Assembly (NCBI GenBank): GCA_039933105.1
Contig: JBDTOT010000014.1
Coordinates: forward strand, 1-64,000
Length of the DNA: 64,000 nt
Direction: 5' to 3'
From: FEN-1219 sp039933105
GTDB lineage: Bacteria > Pseudomonadota > Gammaproteobacteria > Steroidobacterales > Rariloculaceae
Shown here piece after piece: positions 25,281 through 33,546 of the stretch. The notes under the pieces are model-generated. The model was not told the DNA's origin, did not search any database, and was given only the letters and a program-made list of their open reading frames with translations. The first letter of the stretch is position 1. The number at the start of each line of letters is the position of its first letter. A program made the translations under genes and the position numbers.

Positions 25281-26315
25281 TCAAACCGCGGCGCTGCGAC
25301 CGGAACGGACCATCGCGACCGCAGCCGTCGGTTGGGACTCCCGGTTTACGCCGGGCTGCGATGCGGCGGCCGAGTCTGCGTCGATGATGTCGCGGATCAG
25401 ATAGTTCGGCCGCTGCTTCGTTTCAATGAACACGTTGCGGATGTACTGGCCGAGCACGCCCAGGAAGAGCAGCTGCACGCCGGAGAGCAACATGACGGCG
25501 ACGGTCAACGTCGCCCAGCCGGGTACATCGACGCCATATGCGAGCGTGCGAACGGCGATCCAAAGTCCATACGGAACCGCGGCGAACGCGACCAGCGCGC
25601 CGATCGTGCTCGCGACCCGCAACGGGAAGTCGGAGAACGACGTGAGGCCATCCCAGCCGAGGCGGACGAGGCGACCCCGGTTGAACGTGGTCTTGCCCGT
25701 GTGTCTTTCGGCCGCGACGAACGGCACCTCGGCCGTACGGAAACCGAGCCACGCGTACAGGCCCTTGGTGAACCGCACGCGTTCGCGGATCGAGCAGAGC
25801 GCCCTGACGGCTGCGCGGTCGAGCAGCCTGAAGTCCACTGCGTTAGTAGGGATATCCACGTCGGCCCCGCGGTTCACTCCGGCGTAGAACGCCGCGGTCG
25901 CGAGGCGCTTCAGCAGCGTCTCGCCCTGCCGGCTTTCCTTGACTGCGTATACGACCTCGAAGCCCTGCTCCCAGCGCGCGAGGAACTCGGGAATCAGCTC
26001 GACGGGGTGCTGCAGATCGGCGTCCATCAGGATCGTGGCCGCGCCGCAGGCGAGATCGAGCCCAGCGAGCAGCGCATTCTCTTTGCCGAAATTGCGCGTC
26101 AAACGCACCACGCGCACCGGATAGCGGCCGGCGTAGCTCGCGGCAATCTCGGCTGTGCGGTCGTGGCTACCGTCGTCGACGACGATCAGCTCGAACCGGT
26201 AAGGCAGCGCTTGCAGCCGCTCGAACAGGGTTTCGATGGCACGGGCAATGTTGCCTTCCTCGTTGTACGCGGGAATCACGATATCGACGACGTTCGTTGG
26301 CGCTGCGGTTTCCAC
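25281..26315 (-). CDS. GtrB-like polyprenyl-phosphate glycosyltransferase (GT2)
   Basis: A 344-residue protein with a GT2 catalytic domain and two C-terminal membrane helices, as in GtrB and bactoprenol glucosyltransferases. Motifs: VDIVIPAYNEEGNIARAI, LIVVDDGSHDRT, LTRNFGKENALLAGLD, MDADLQHP, and the DPM1-type NAVDFRLLDRAAVRAL. The membrane part ends LGVLGQYIRNVFIETKQRPN, typical of GtrB. It loads a sugar onto undecaprenyl phosphate at the cytoplasmic face. It is the first gene of the gtr-type triad and divergent from the acyltransferase, with 72 bases between the starts. Confidence 0.88.
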   Translation of the reverse strand: METAAPTNVVDIVIPAYNEEGNIARAIETLFERLQALPYRFELIVVDDGSHDRTAEIAASYAGRYPVRVVRLTRNFGKENALLAGLDLACGAATILMDADLQHPVELIPEFLARWEQGFEVVYAVKESRQGETLLKRLATAAFYAGVNRGADVDIPTNAVDFRLLDRAAVRALCSIRERVRFTKGLYAWLGFRTAEVPFVAAERHTGKTTFNRGRLVRLGWDGLTSFSDFPLRVASTIGALVAFAAVPYGLWIAVRTLAYGVDVPGWATLTVAVMLLSGVQLLFLGVLGQYIRNVFIETKQRPNYLIRDIIDADSAAASQPGVNRESQPTAAVAMVRSGRSAAV

Positions 26316-26387
26316 GCGTCAACCTCCTCGGCTTTGCCCGATGTTGCCGGCAAACTAGAATATCGGTTTGCCCGGAGCAGAGATACG

Positions 26388-27365
26388 GTGAGCGCTCCCG
26401 ATCAGCAAGCGGCCGCAGCCGAATCCGGGAGCGCCGCGCTCGGAACGGCGCAACTGCTGCGCCGCTACTGGCAGCCGCGCCATTGGTCGGCCTGGCTGTT
26501 CATCCTGTGGCTGGAGGGCACCGCACTCTTGCCATGGCGCGCGACCGTGGCGCTGCATTTTCAGCTCGGCCGAGCGCTGTGGTACCTGCTGCCGCGTAGC
26601 CGCCGGGTAATGCTGCGCAATCTCGAGGCCTGTTTTCCGCAGCTCACGCCCGCCAAGATCGAGACGTTGGCTCGCACGCATTTTCGAAATCTCGGCGCGT
26701 CCATCGGCGAAGTCGCGCTCGCATGGTTCGGCACCGCGCCGTGGACCCGGCCGCCGGTTCGTGTCGAAGGCATCGAACACCTGCAGGCTGCGCTCGCGCG
26801 GGGCAAGGGCGTGATCCTCTTCACGGGACACTTCACGTCGGTCGAGATCGCGACGCAGTTCTTGAAACCGTTGATACCGCTGTTCGCCTTCATGTTCACT
26901 CCGCGCAACAGCCCCGTGCTCGATGCGATGCAGACGCGCGGGAGGCTGCGGACCGGCCACGTGCCGCTACCGAGCACAGCCATTCGCGGACTCGTGCGCC
27001 AGCTACAGCGAAATGCAGTCGTCTGGTATGCGCCGGACCTCGCGTATGTGAGCAGCAGCGCACAACTGGTGCCGTTCTTCGGCGAACCGGCAATGACGAA
27101 CACCGGCGCTTCGCGGCTCGCGCGCTTGAGCGGCGCAACAGTAGTGCCGTTGTACTTTCGCCGCCTGGACGGCGGCGCGGGCTATCTGCTGCGTTTCACG
27201 GCGGCTCTGGAAAACTTTCCGAGCGACGATGTGCGCGAGGACACGCGGCGCCTGACGGCCGTGCTCGAGGGCTTCATCCGCGAATGTCCGGAGCAGTACT
27301 TCTGGACGCAACGTAAATTCAAGAATCGCGGCGCGGGACTGCCCGATCTCTACGCTCGCCGCTGA
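26388..27365 (+). CDS. LpxL/HtrB-type lipid A acyltransferase
   Basis: A 325-residue protein starting at GTG 26388 (GGAG about 11 bases upstream). An N-terminal hydrophobic segment (about 30-50) anchors it to the inner membrane. The catalytic H-x4-E motif is HFTSVE in GVILFTGHFTSVEIA; further family blocks are RRVMLRNLEACFP, VVWYAPDLAY and YFWTQRKFKNR near the end. Such enzymes add secondary acyl chains to Kdo-lipid A. The more distant frame upstream is an artefact of the GC-rich antisense strand of the GtrB gene. Its position beside arn and gtr genes fits lipid A modification. Laurate versus another acyl donor cannot be told. Confidence 0.9.
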   Translation: MSAPDQQAAAAESGSAALGTAQLLRRYWQPRHWSAWLFILWLEGTALLPWRATVALHFQLGRALWYLLPRSRRVMLRNLEACFPQLTPAKIETLARTHFRNLGASIGEVALAWFGTAPWTRPPVRVEGIEHLQAALARGKGVILFTGHFTSVEIATQFLKPLIPLFAFMFTPRNSPVLDAMQTRGRLRTGHVPLPSTAIRGLVRQLQRNAVVWYAPDLAYVSSSAQLVPFFGEPAMTNTGASRLARLSGATVVPLYFRRLDGGAGYLLRFTAALENFPSDDVREDTRRLTAVLEGFIRECPEQYFWTQRKFKNRGAGLPDLYARR

Positions 27366-27375
27366 GCGCGCAGAG

Positions 27376-28179
27376 CTATAGCCCAGCTTTGCCGCGGATG
27401 TGCTCGACGTCCTGATTGTTCTCGTTGCAGATGTATTCCATCAGCTCCCAGCCCGGTCGCGACGTGGCCGTGTACTTCAGCGTGAACGGCTTCGTGTACG
27501 CGCCAGGATCGTAGATGGTCGTGACGTTTTCCAGCTTGCCCATGCTCGTGCGCGTGTAACGCTCGACCGTGCGCAGCTCCGTCGTGTGCGGATGCCCCTG
27601 GAAGTCGAACCAGAACTTGTCGTTAAAGCCCACGGTCTCGATCACGAGCGTATCGCCTTCCCAGTGACCGACGGAATGCCCGTACCACGTCGGCTCGAGA
27701 TCGTCGGGGTGCGCGCGGCCGTCCATGAAAATCTGCCGGTAGCTGTGAATATTGCCTTCGAACAAGAAGAACAAATGTGTGGCCTTGCCGTAGGCCGGAG
27801 TCTGCACGATGCGCCACGGGTAAGGCGCCACGCGCGGCACACCAGTCGGCAAACAGCGCGCCTCGGGATCCTCGGCGGCCATGCGCTTCTTCATCAGCGC
27901 CTCGGCCTCTGGTTTCATGACGATCTGCTCGCCCGGCGCGAGCCCTTCCTTGATGTCGCCTACAGGGCCACCGCCGACCCATACGCCTGAGAGGTCCGGC
28001 GTACCGTCCTGCAACCGCGGCGCGGGCCCGTCGGCCACCTTTGCGACGAGCGCCGGATTGTTGGCCCCGCCGCTACCCGCCGGCGAAGTGCTAGCGCTCG
28101 GCACCTGCTGCGCGCTTGCTGCGGCAATGAGCCCGGCGCCAGCGAGCGCGCCCGTTCGAACAACGATGGCGAGGCGCAT
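27376..28179 (-). CDS. exported GHWEGD-family protein, partner of DUF6152
   Basis: A 267-residue protein. The Met at 28179, two bases after the DUF6152 stop, opens a signal peptide ending in ASAQ. The mature protein has TPDLSGVWVGGG, RCLPTGVPR (109-117), RQIFMDGRAHPDD and HSVGHWEGDTLVIETVG (GHWEGD at 171-176), then ENVTTIYDPGAYTKPFT. These segments align with the C-terminal domain of the 10158-11231 protein and with 37734-38636. No enzyme motif is known to me; such proteins are abundant and unstudied in Gammaproteobacteria and Acidobacteria. It forms a two-gene operon with the DUF6152 gene. Confidence 0.75.
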   Translation of the reverse strand: MRLAIVVRTGALAGAGLIAAASAQQVPSASTSPAGSGGANNPALVAKVADGPAPRLQDGTPDLSGVWVGGGPVGDIKEGLAPGEQIVMKPEAEALMKKRMAAEDPEARCLPTGVPRVAPYPWRIVQTPAYGKATHLFFLFEGNIHSYRQIFMDGRAHPDDLEPTWYGHSVGHWEGDTLVIETVGFNDKFWFDFQGHPHTTELRTVERYTRTSMGKLENVTTIYDPGAYTKPFTLKYTATSRPGWELMEYICNENNQDVEHIRGKAGL

Positions 28180-28181
28180 GG

Positions 28182-28577
28182 TCAATTCGGCTCCGTCGTG
28201 GAGCGTGCGAACACGCGCGAGCCGTCGGCTAACGTCACGCTGCGTGCGTTGGCCATATTCGCGCCGCTGCGTGCGATCGAGCCTTCGACGGTGATCTGGT
28301 CGCCTTCCTTCAGCGACGTGCTGGACCAGCCCGCGCGTTTCAAGTAGTTCGGGCTTGCAAGCTCGAAGTTCCAGGTCACGACCTGACCTTTCGGGTCTTT
28401 CACGTCGAGGTAGAACCGCGCGTGGGGGTTCGTCCATTCGACCTTCGAGACCTTGCCGGTCAACGTAACCGGCTTTTCCGGGTCGTACTGCGCCGCGAAC
28501 GAGTGATGCGCCGCGACGGGCCCGGCGAGCCAGAGCGCGGTAACGCCAGCCAGCAATGTGACGACGACGGTTCGCAT
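28182..28577 (-). CDS. exported DUF6152 protein
   Basis: A 131-residue protein with signal peptide MRTVVVTLLAGVTALWLAGP ending at AHHSF. The mature part is a small beta-rich domain: LTGKVSKVEWTNPHARFYLD, GWSSTSLKEGDQITVEG, SIARSGANMANARSV. This is the standalone form of the N-terminal domain at 10158-11231; the two share the leader GGTGGGGGT just before the start codon as well as the protein sequence. Likely periplasmic; function unknown. Confidence 0.82.
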   Translation of the reverse strand: MRTVVVTLLAGVTALWLAGPVAAHHSFAAQYDPEKPVTLTGKVSKVEWTNPHARFYLDVKDPKGQVVTWNFELASPNYLKRAGWSSTSLKEGDQITVEGSIARSGANMANARSVTLADGSRVFARSTTEPN

Positions 28578-28688
28578 ACGTGTACCCCCACCCTAACTCC
28601 GACTGATCCTAGCGAAACGCCTTCCGCCCGTCGACCGGCCGTGCAGGGGTCGAATGTTATAGTGCAAGGCACTCGGGAGAACGACGCC

Positions 28689-29159
28689 ATGCGCCCCCTA
28701 CTCTCAGCCGTCGCGGTCGCGCTATTCGCGGGCTCCGCGACCGCGCAATTGCCCGTAGAGGTTCACCGGAAGCAGGCGGAGCTCTTGCCGAGCACCGATA
28801 CGCAACTCGCGACGAACAAGCGGCTGGCGTTCGACTACTGGCGGGAAGTGATTCAGGCGCACAACGTGAACAAGGCGAGCACCTATGTCGGCGACGCTTA
28901 TGTCGAACACGACGTCGGCAGCAACGGCCGCGACGCATTGGTAGCGACCGTCGGTCGCCGCCCACCGCTGCCCGTCAAAGCCACCGTCGACGACCTCGTC
29001 AGTATCGTGGCCGAGCGCGATCTCGTCGTGCTCGCTTTCCGTCGCGTGCTCCCCGATCTCGAGCACGAAGGCCAGACCTACACGACGACCTCCTTTGACA
29101 TGCTGCGGATCGCCGGCGGCAAGATCGTCGAGCATTGGGCGTCCAGCCGGGATGAGTAG
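28689..29159 (+). CDS. exported SnoaL/NTF2-like protein
   Basis: A 156-residue protein. The ATG at 28689 has GGGAGA nearby upstream and opens a signal peptide ending in GSATAQ. The mature part has the SnoaL-like cone fold pattern: LAFDYWREVIQAHNVNKAST, YVEHDVGSNGRDALVATV, DLVVLAFRRVLPD and the ending FDMLRIAGGKIVEHWASSRD, which is close to predicted polyketide cyclase/nuclear transport factor 2-like secreted proteins. The family covers many small-molecule isomerases and binding proteins, so no specific reaction is assigned. Confidence 0.82.
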   Translation: MRPLLSAVAVALFAGSATAQLPVEVHRKQAELLPSTDTQLATNKRLAFDYWREVIQAHNVNKASTYVGDAYVEHDVGSNGRDALVATVGRRPPLPVKATVDDLVSIVAERDLVVLAFRRVLPDLEHEGQTYTTTSFDMLRIAGGKIVEHWASSRDE

Positions 29160-29214
29160 CCCGTTCGGCGCACCCGGAGTCGGACGAGTCCGGCACGCGG
29201 TCGTCGCCTCAACA

Positions 29215-29231
29215 TTAAGGCAGCGTTCAGG
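29215..29231 (+). promoter_or_regulatory. possible OmpR/PmrA-type direct repeat upstream of the DUF3300 gene
   Basis: TTAAGG, five bases (CAGCG), then TTCAGG: two half-sites with an 11-base period, as in boxes bound by PmrA/QseB-type response regulators. It lies 77 bases before the DUF3300 start. One base differs between the half-sites and no clear promoter elements could be aligned to it, so support is weak. Confidence 0.3.
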
Positions 29232-29307
29232 TCCGGGGCGTAGGCTTGTCGCTCACGCTAGGCATGGAGTGCGGATCCGCCTCGAAGCCTAGCCAAGGGG
29301 GCCCCTC

Positions 29308-30915
29308 ATGGAAACGAACCATCGCACATTGTCATTGACCCTTGCTCGCCGCCGCCCGCACGTGTGGTGGCTCGCTGCCGCATTGGTGCTGGCCTTCGGC
29401 GCGGCGGTCGTCAAGCCAGTGGCGGCACAACAGCCGGCCGCGGACAAAATCCTCGCGCCCGCCGACCTCCAAAATGTCGTCGGTCCAATCGCTCTCTACC
29501 CCGATGACCTGATCGGCATCGTGTTGCCGGCATCGACATATCCCCTGCAAGTCGTCGAAGCCGAGCGGTTCATCGAGAAACGCAAGCAAGACCCGAGCCT
29601 GCAGCCGAGCCACGAGTGGGATGACTCGGTTGTCGCGCTGCTGAACTACCCGGAGGCCGTCCACTTGCTCAGCGACGACCTCGACTGGACGTGGGACCTG
29701 GGCACGGCCGTGCTGAACCAGCGCGGCGACGTGCTCGACGCGATTCAGTCGTTCCGCACTCGCGCCCGCGGCGCCGGCAATCTGCGCACGGACGATCATC
29801 AAACCATCACGACGCAAACGGACGGCAGCATCGCGATCGCGCCGGCTGACCCGCAGGTCATTTACGTTCCGTACTACGAGCCGGAGCGCGTGGTCGTATA
29901 TCAGTCGGAGCCGGTCTACTCGTATTACCCGTGGGCCTACCCCGTGTACTACTACCCGTATCCTGCCGGTTACAGGTTTCGCACCGGCTCGTTCTGGGGC
30001 GTGACGAGCTACTTCAGCATCGGCTGGCACTCGCACCTCTTGAACGTGCATTACTGGGGTCACGACGACTTCCCGTACTTCGGCTGGAACTACTACGCCC
30101 CGTATTACGCGCGTAGCTACATCAATGTGAATGTCAACGTGCCGCGCGGCGGCTCGGTGTGGGAACCGCGGCGTCGCTACGGCGACCGGCCGAACGTGCC
30201 CAGCGTGCGGGGTCGCGACGGCCGCGTGGCGGATTCGCGCCCGGAGCCGCACTACGGGAACGGCGTCGGCGGCTCGGCTTCGCGCTATCGCAATGCTGCA
30301 CCCAACGCCAACCGCAGTGGCGCGCCCGTCACGACAGCGCCGCGTGCCGGCGGTGTCGCGGGCTCGGCGTCACGCTACCGCCCGCCGCAGCAGAATGCTG
30401 CGCCGAATGCCGCCACGCCGCAGCCAAACCGCGATGCAGCGGACGCGGGTGGCGCCAATCGGGGCGTTCCGCCGACCCGTACCCGTGAGTACCGCTCCGG
30501 CGGCGGCATGTCGCAATCGTCACGTCAGAACGACACCAGCCAGCGGTTCATGACGCAGCCTCCGCGTGCCACTCCGGCGCCGCAGACCGAGTCGCGCGCC
30601 AACACAGCGGCACCGCGCTATCGGATTCCGACGGCGCCGGAGCGGCAACCGCAGTCGGCTGCTCCGAGTCCTCAACGTGAGTACCGCGGCATGAGCAGCG
30701 CTTCGCGCGCCGCACCCGCAGCGCGATCGGCGCCGCCCCGCTCCGAGAGCGTCACCGCCGCGCCGAATCGTGGCGAGGCGCGTAGCGCGCCCCGTAACGA
30801 GGGCGGCTCATCCCGCGGCGGTGGCGACCGCGCGCCGCAGCAGCACGGTGGCCGCGGCAACGGCGGCGGCCGCAGCGGCGGCGGTGGTCGCGGCGGAGAA
30901 TCGCGCGAGCGTTAA
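29308..30915 (+). CDS. DUF3300 family exported protein with Arg/Pro/Gly-rich tail
   Basis: A 535-residue protein. An N-terminal hydrophobic stretch (about 21-40, ending VAAQQPAA) acts as signal peptide. Residues 45-200 form the DUF3300 domain: PADLQNVVGPIALYPDDLIG, ASTYPLQVVEAERF, HEWDDSVVALLNYPE, PADPQVIYVPYYEPE. A Tyr/Trp-rich segment follows (YSYYPWAYPVYYYPYPAGY). The last 250 residues are low in complexity, cationic, and contain small repeats (GSASRYR twice, REYR twice) and a terminal Gly/Arg tract. The domain's function is unknown; tails of this kind often interact with the envelope or nucleic acid. It stands alone between divergent and convergent neighbours. Confidence 0.8.
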   Translation: METNHRTLSLTLARRRPHVWWLAAALVLAFGAAVVKPVAAQQPAADKILAPADLQNVVGPIALYPDDLIGIVLPASTYPLQVVEAERFIEKRKQDPSLQPSHEWDDSVVALLNYPEAVHLLSDDLDWTWDLGTAVLNQRGDVLDAIQSFRTRARGAGNLRTDDHQTITTQTDGSIAIAPADPQVIYVPYYEPERVVVYQSEPVYSYYPWAYPVYYYPYPAGYRFRTGSFWGVTSYFSIGWHSHLLNVHYWGHDDFPYFGWNYYAPYYARSYINVNVNVPRGGSVWEPRRRYGDRPNVPSVRGRDGRVADSRPEPHYGNGVGGSASRYRNAAPNANRSGAPVTTAPRAGGVAGSASRYRPPQQNAAPNAATPQPNRDAADAGGANRGVPPTRTREYRSGGGMSQSSRQNDTSQRFMTQPPRATPAPQTESRANTAAPRYRIPTAPERQPQSAAPSPQREYRGMSSASRAAPAARSAPPRSESVTAAPNRGEARSAPRNEGGSSRGGGDRAPQQHGGRGNGGGRSGGGGRGGESRER

Positions 30916-30931
30916 GCGCCCCGACCGAACG

Positions 30932-31786
30932 TTAGAAGCTGACGCCGAGCTCCGCCGACAACGCCTTCTCAATCTCAGGCGGCACCTCGAGATCGCCGAC
31001 GGTGCCGCCGTTCTTTGTACCCGCGGCGATCCACCAACGAATGATGTCGCGCTGCTGGGCACTCAGCGGCGGTTTGCCTTCGGCCGGCATGAACTCGTCG
31101 TCGGCAGGGTCGAGCGAAATTCGCCGCAGCAGCTCGGACAGCTCGGTGTTGCCGGCGACGACGACCTTACCGCTCTCACCGCCGCGCATGACCCCTGCGT
31201 AGGTGGTCAAAACGAGGCTGTTCTCCTTCTTGTCTTCGTTGTGGCACCCCTGGCAGTGCTCGCGGAGTATTGGGCCCACGACGTCGACGAACGGATCCGC
31301 CTCCCTGACGCTCGTCAGCTTGCGCTTAGGGGCGAGCCCCGCGAGCGAGCGCAGCGGCTGCGGCGCGTATTCGACCAGGTAGGTCGATCCGTGCGTCAGA
31401 TTGCCGCCGTAATGCCCCGTGATCGAGATCAGCACGAGCAGCACCGACGCCGACGGGAAGAACAACGGCTTATAGCTCTCGGCGAAACTGCCGACGCGCA
31501 GCAGCGCAACGCCCGCGGCGACCACCGCCGTCACGGTGCCGAAGAACCGGTGCTGATCGGCGGACAGCCCCGAGAAGCTGCCTTCGGAGAAGTGCAAGTA
31601 CCCGAGCACCACGGTAGCAACCGCGGTCAGTCCCATCGCTCCCCAAAGGAACGGCGCCGCCACTTGCAGGTAGCGGTACTTCTCTTTGCGGCTCAACCAC
31701 TCTAAGACGAATAACGCGACGATGATGCCGATCGGCAAGTGCAGAACCAGCACGTGGAGCCGGCCGAGAAAGAAGATGAAGTCCAT
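30932..31786 (-). CDS. membrane protein with DUF2231-like helices and a C-terminal cytochrome c domain
   Basis: A 284-residue protein. I choose the ATG at 31786 (MDFIFFLGRLHVLVLHLPIG) rather than a TTG three codons earlier; both are possible. Four membrane helices fill the first 130 residues; HVLVLHLPIGII is the typical DUF2231 first helix with a conserved His. The periplasmic C-terminal half carries one haem c motif CQGCH (about residues 178-182) and the surrounding pattern FVDVVGPILREHCQGCH...LVLTTYAGVMRGGESG, ending PPLSAQQRDIIRWWIAAG, which resembles planctomycete-type cytochrome c domains. It likely moves electrons at the inner membrane. Redox partners are not evident nearby. Confidence 0.82.
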   Translation of the reverse strand: MDFIFFLGRLHVLVLHLPIGIIVALFVLEWLSRKEKYRYLQVAAPFLWGAMGLTAVATVVLGYLHFSEGSFSGLSADQHRFFGTVTAVVAAGVALLRVGSFAESYKPLFFPSASVLLVLISITGHYGGNLTHGSTYLVEYAPQPLRSLAGLAPKRKLTSVREADPFVDVVGPILREHCQGCHNEDKKENSLVLTTYAGVMRGGESGKVVVAGNTELSELLRRISLDPADDEFMPAEGKPPLSAQQRDIIRWWIAAGTKNGGTVGDLEVPPEIEKALSAELGVSF

Positions 31787-31890
31787 TCCGAGCAATCCTC
31801 ATCCAAGGTGACGCAGGCCCGCTACGATAATGAGCCGGCTGCGCGACCGCCAGCTTGACACGCCGGCCGCTGGGTGCCGCAGGCGCGGCG

Positions 31891-33450
31891 CTACAGAATG
31901 AAACGCTCTGTGAGGTGGAACTCGAGGCGGTGCGCGTCCGAGGCGAGGCAGCGGAATGCGACATAGCCGTCCGGCCGCAACAGCAAGAGCCGGTCGCGCG
32001 TGCTCGTACCGTAGTGGCGCGTGAACTCTTCGGTGGGCGGGACCACGTGAAACTCCATGACCTGCTTGAACCGATGCACGAGCGGCTTCAGCTCGAGATC
32101 GAGCTTGCCCCCGCCCTTTTCGTTGGCGGGTAGTGCGAGCAGCGTGTAACGGGGATGGCGTGTGAGGCTGAACAGCGTGCGCCCGCCCCCGACATCGACG
32201 TCGGGAGCGCGGTCGCCAGGCATGGGACCCTCGCTCGATGACAGCGCGTCGCCCTTCTCCGCCTGATCGCGATACGTATATGAAATGCCTGAGCAGCGCC
32301 CGACGACGGCCTCGAGGAACGCCGCGTCGCGCATCTTCTGCGCGCGTTCGGCGATGTCCTTGCCGTGGCCCATGAAGATCTCGTGCAGTGACGACGCCGC
32401 CCAGATGACCTGCTCCGCGATGGGCCGGCGCTCCGCCTCATACGTATCGAGCAGCGACGCGCGTGCGAGCCCTTTGACGACGAACGCAAGCTTCCAACCG
32501 AGGTTGTACGCGTCCTGCATGCAGCAGTTCAGGCCCTGTCCACCCGTCGTGGAATGCACATGCGCCGCATCGCCTGCCAGAAACACTCGCCCCTGCCGGT
32601 AGGAATCTGCGAGTCGCACGTAGCTCTGCCACTTCGAGTGCCACACGACCTTGCCGAGCGTCACGCCATCGAAGTGTCTGTCGACGAGGCGCATGAAAGC
32701 GTCTTCCGGAGCCACCCCGGGACGCGCGGCCTCGCCGCGGTCGCTGAGCAGCATTCGATAGAAGCCCCCCGGGAGCTTCACGATCATGATGAAGTGATCG
32801 GTGCCCGCGCAGTAATGCACGTACTCGTCATCGTCCGGGAAATCGTTCAAGTGTGCGTCGAGGTTCTGAAGTTGCGTGCCGGCGTAGTCACTCTCGGTCT
32901 GCTCGAGCCCGATAGTTTTGCGCAAACGCGAGCCCGGACCATCGGCCGCGACCAGATAGTCGCACCGCACCTGCTCCTGCACGCCACCGGCGTCGAGCGT
33001 GGCCGTGACGCCATCGGCGTCCTGCTTCACATCGACGCATGTCGTATTCCAGTCGGGCGACACGCCGTAATGCGCGCCTGTGTACTCGCGCAGATACAGC
33101 TCGGTCTCGCTTTGCCGACTCACGAGAATGTATGGATAACGGCAGTCGAGCGTCGAGAAGTCGATTCCCGGCCGCACTTCGCTGCGTTTGTCGTTAGCGT
33201 CGACGAAGTGCAGCACGTAACCGTGGTTGTGTATGCCGCGATCTAGATAGCGCTCGATCAGACGTTTGTCGATGCGCTCGAAAATTTCCATCGTGCGCGC
33301 GTGGACGGTGATGGCGCGCGACGTGTCAGACGCTCTCGGCAGCCGATCGATAGTGCGAACGCGGACGCCGCGGCGCGCAAGTTCGAGCGTCAGCATCGAC
33401 CCCGCGGCACCCGCCCCGACGACTAGCACCGGCACCCTGGTGGTCTTCAT
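31891..33450 (-). CDS. FAD-dependent monooxygenase (phenol hydroxylase / PheA-TfdB family)
   Basis: A 519-residue flavoprotein. The N-terminal Rossmann motif is VLVVGAGAAGSMLTLELARR, the mid motif DYLVAADGPGSRLRK is the DG motif, and the third motif is GRVFLAGDAAHVHSTTGGQG followed by NLGWKLAFVVKG, all diagnostic of class A flavin monooxygenases. The C-terminal 100 residues resemble the thioredoxin-like domain of the phenol hydroxylase subfamily. Such enzymes hydroxylate aromatic rings with NAD(P)H and oxygen. Substrate unknown. It stands alone, and its promoter must lie in the short space shared with the divergent acetyltransferase gene. Confidence 0.9.
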   Translation of the reverse strand: MKTTRVPVLVVGAGAAGSMLTLELARRGVRVRTIDRLPRASDTSRAITVHARTMEIFERIDKRLIERYLDRGIHNHGYVLHFVDANDKRSEVRPGIDFSTLDCRYPYILVSRQSETELYLREYTGAHYGVSPDWNTTCVDVKQDADGVTATLDAGGVQEQVRCDYLVAADGPGSRLRKTIGLEQTESDYAGTQLQNLDAHLNDFPDDDEYVHYCAGTDHFIMIVKLPGGFYRMLLSDRGEAARPGVAPEDAFMRLVDRHFDGVTLGKVVWHSKWQSYVRLADSYRQGRVFLAGDAAHVHSTTGGQGLNCCMQDAYNLGWKLAFVVKGLARASLLDTYEAERRPIAEQVIWAASSLHEIFMGHGKDIAERAQKMRDAAFLEAVVGRCSGISYTYRDQAEKGDALSSSEGPMPGDRAPDVDVGGGRTLFSLTRHPRYTLLALPANEKGGGKLDLELKPLVHRFKQVMEFHVVPPTEEFTRHYGTSTRDRLLLLRPDGYVAFRCLASDAHRLEFHLTERFIL

Positions 33451-33546
33451 CGACCTCCGCTTCCCGAATCACCACGGCAAATGGCGAGCGAGTATACCGC
33501 CTCCGCAGCGGTCGACGATTCTGGATCGCACGCGCAAGATAACCCC

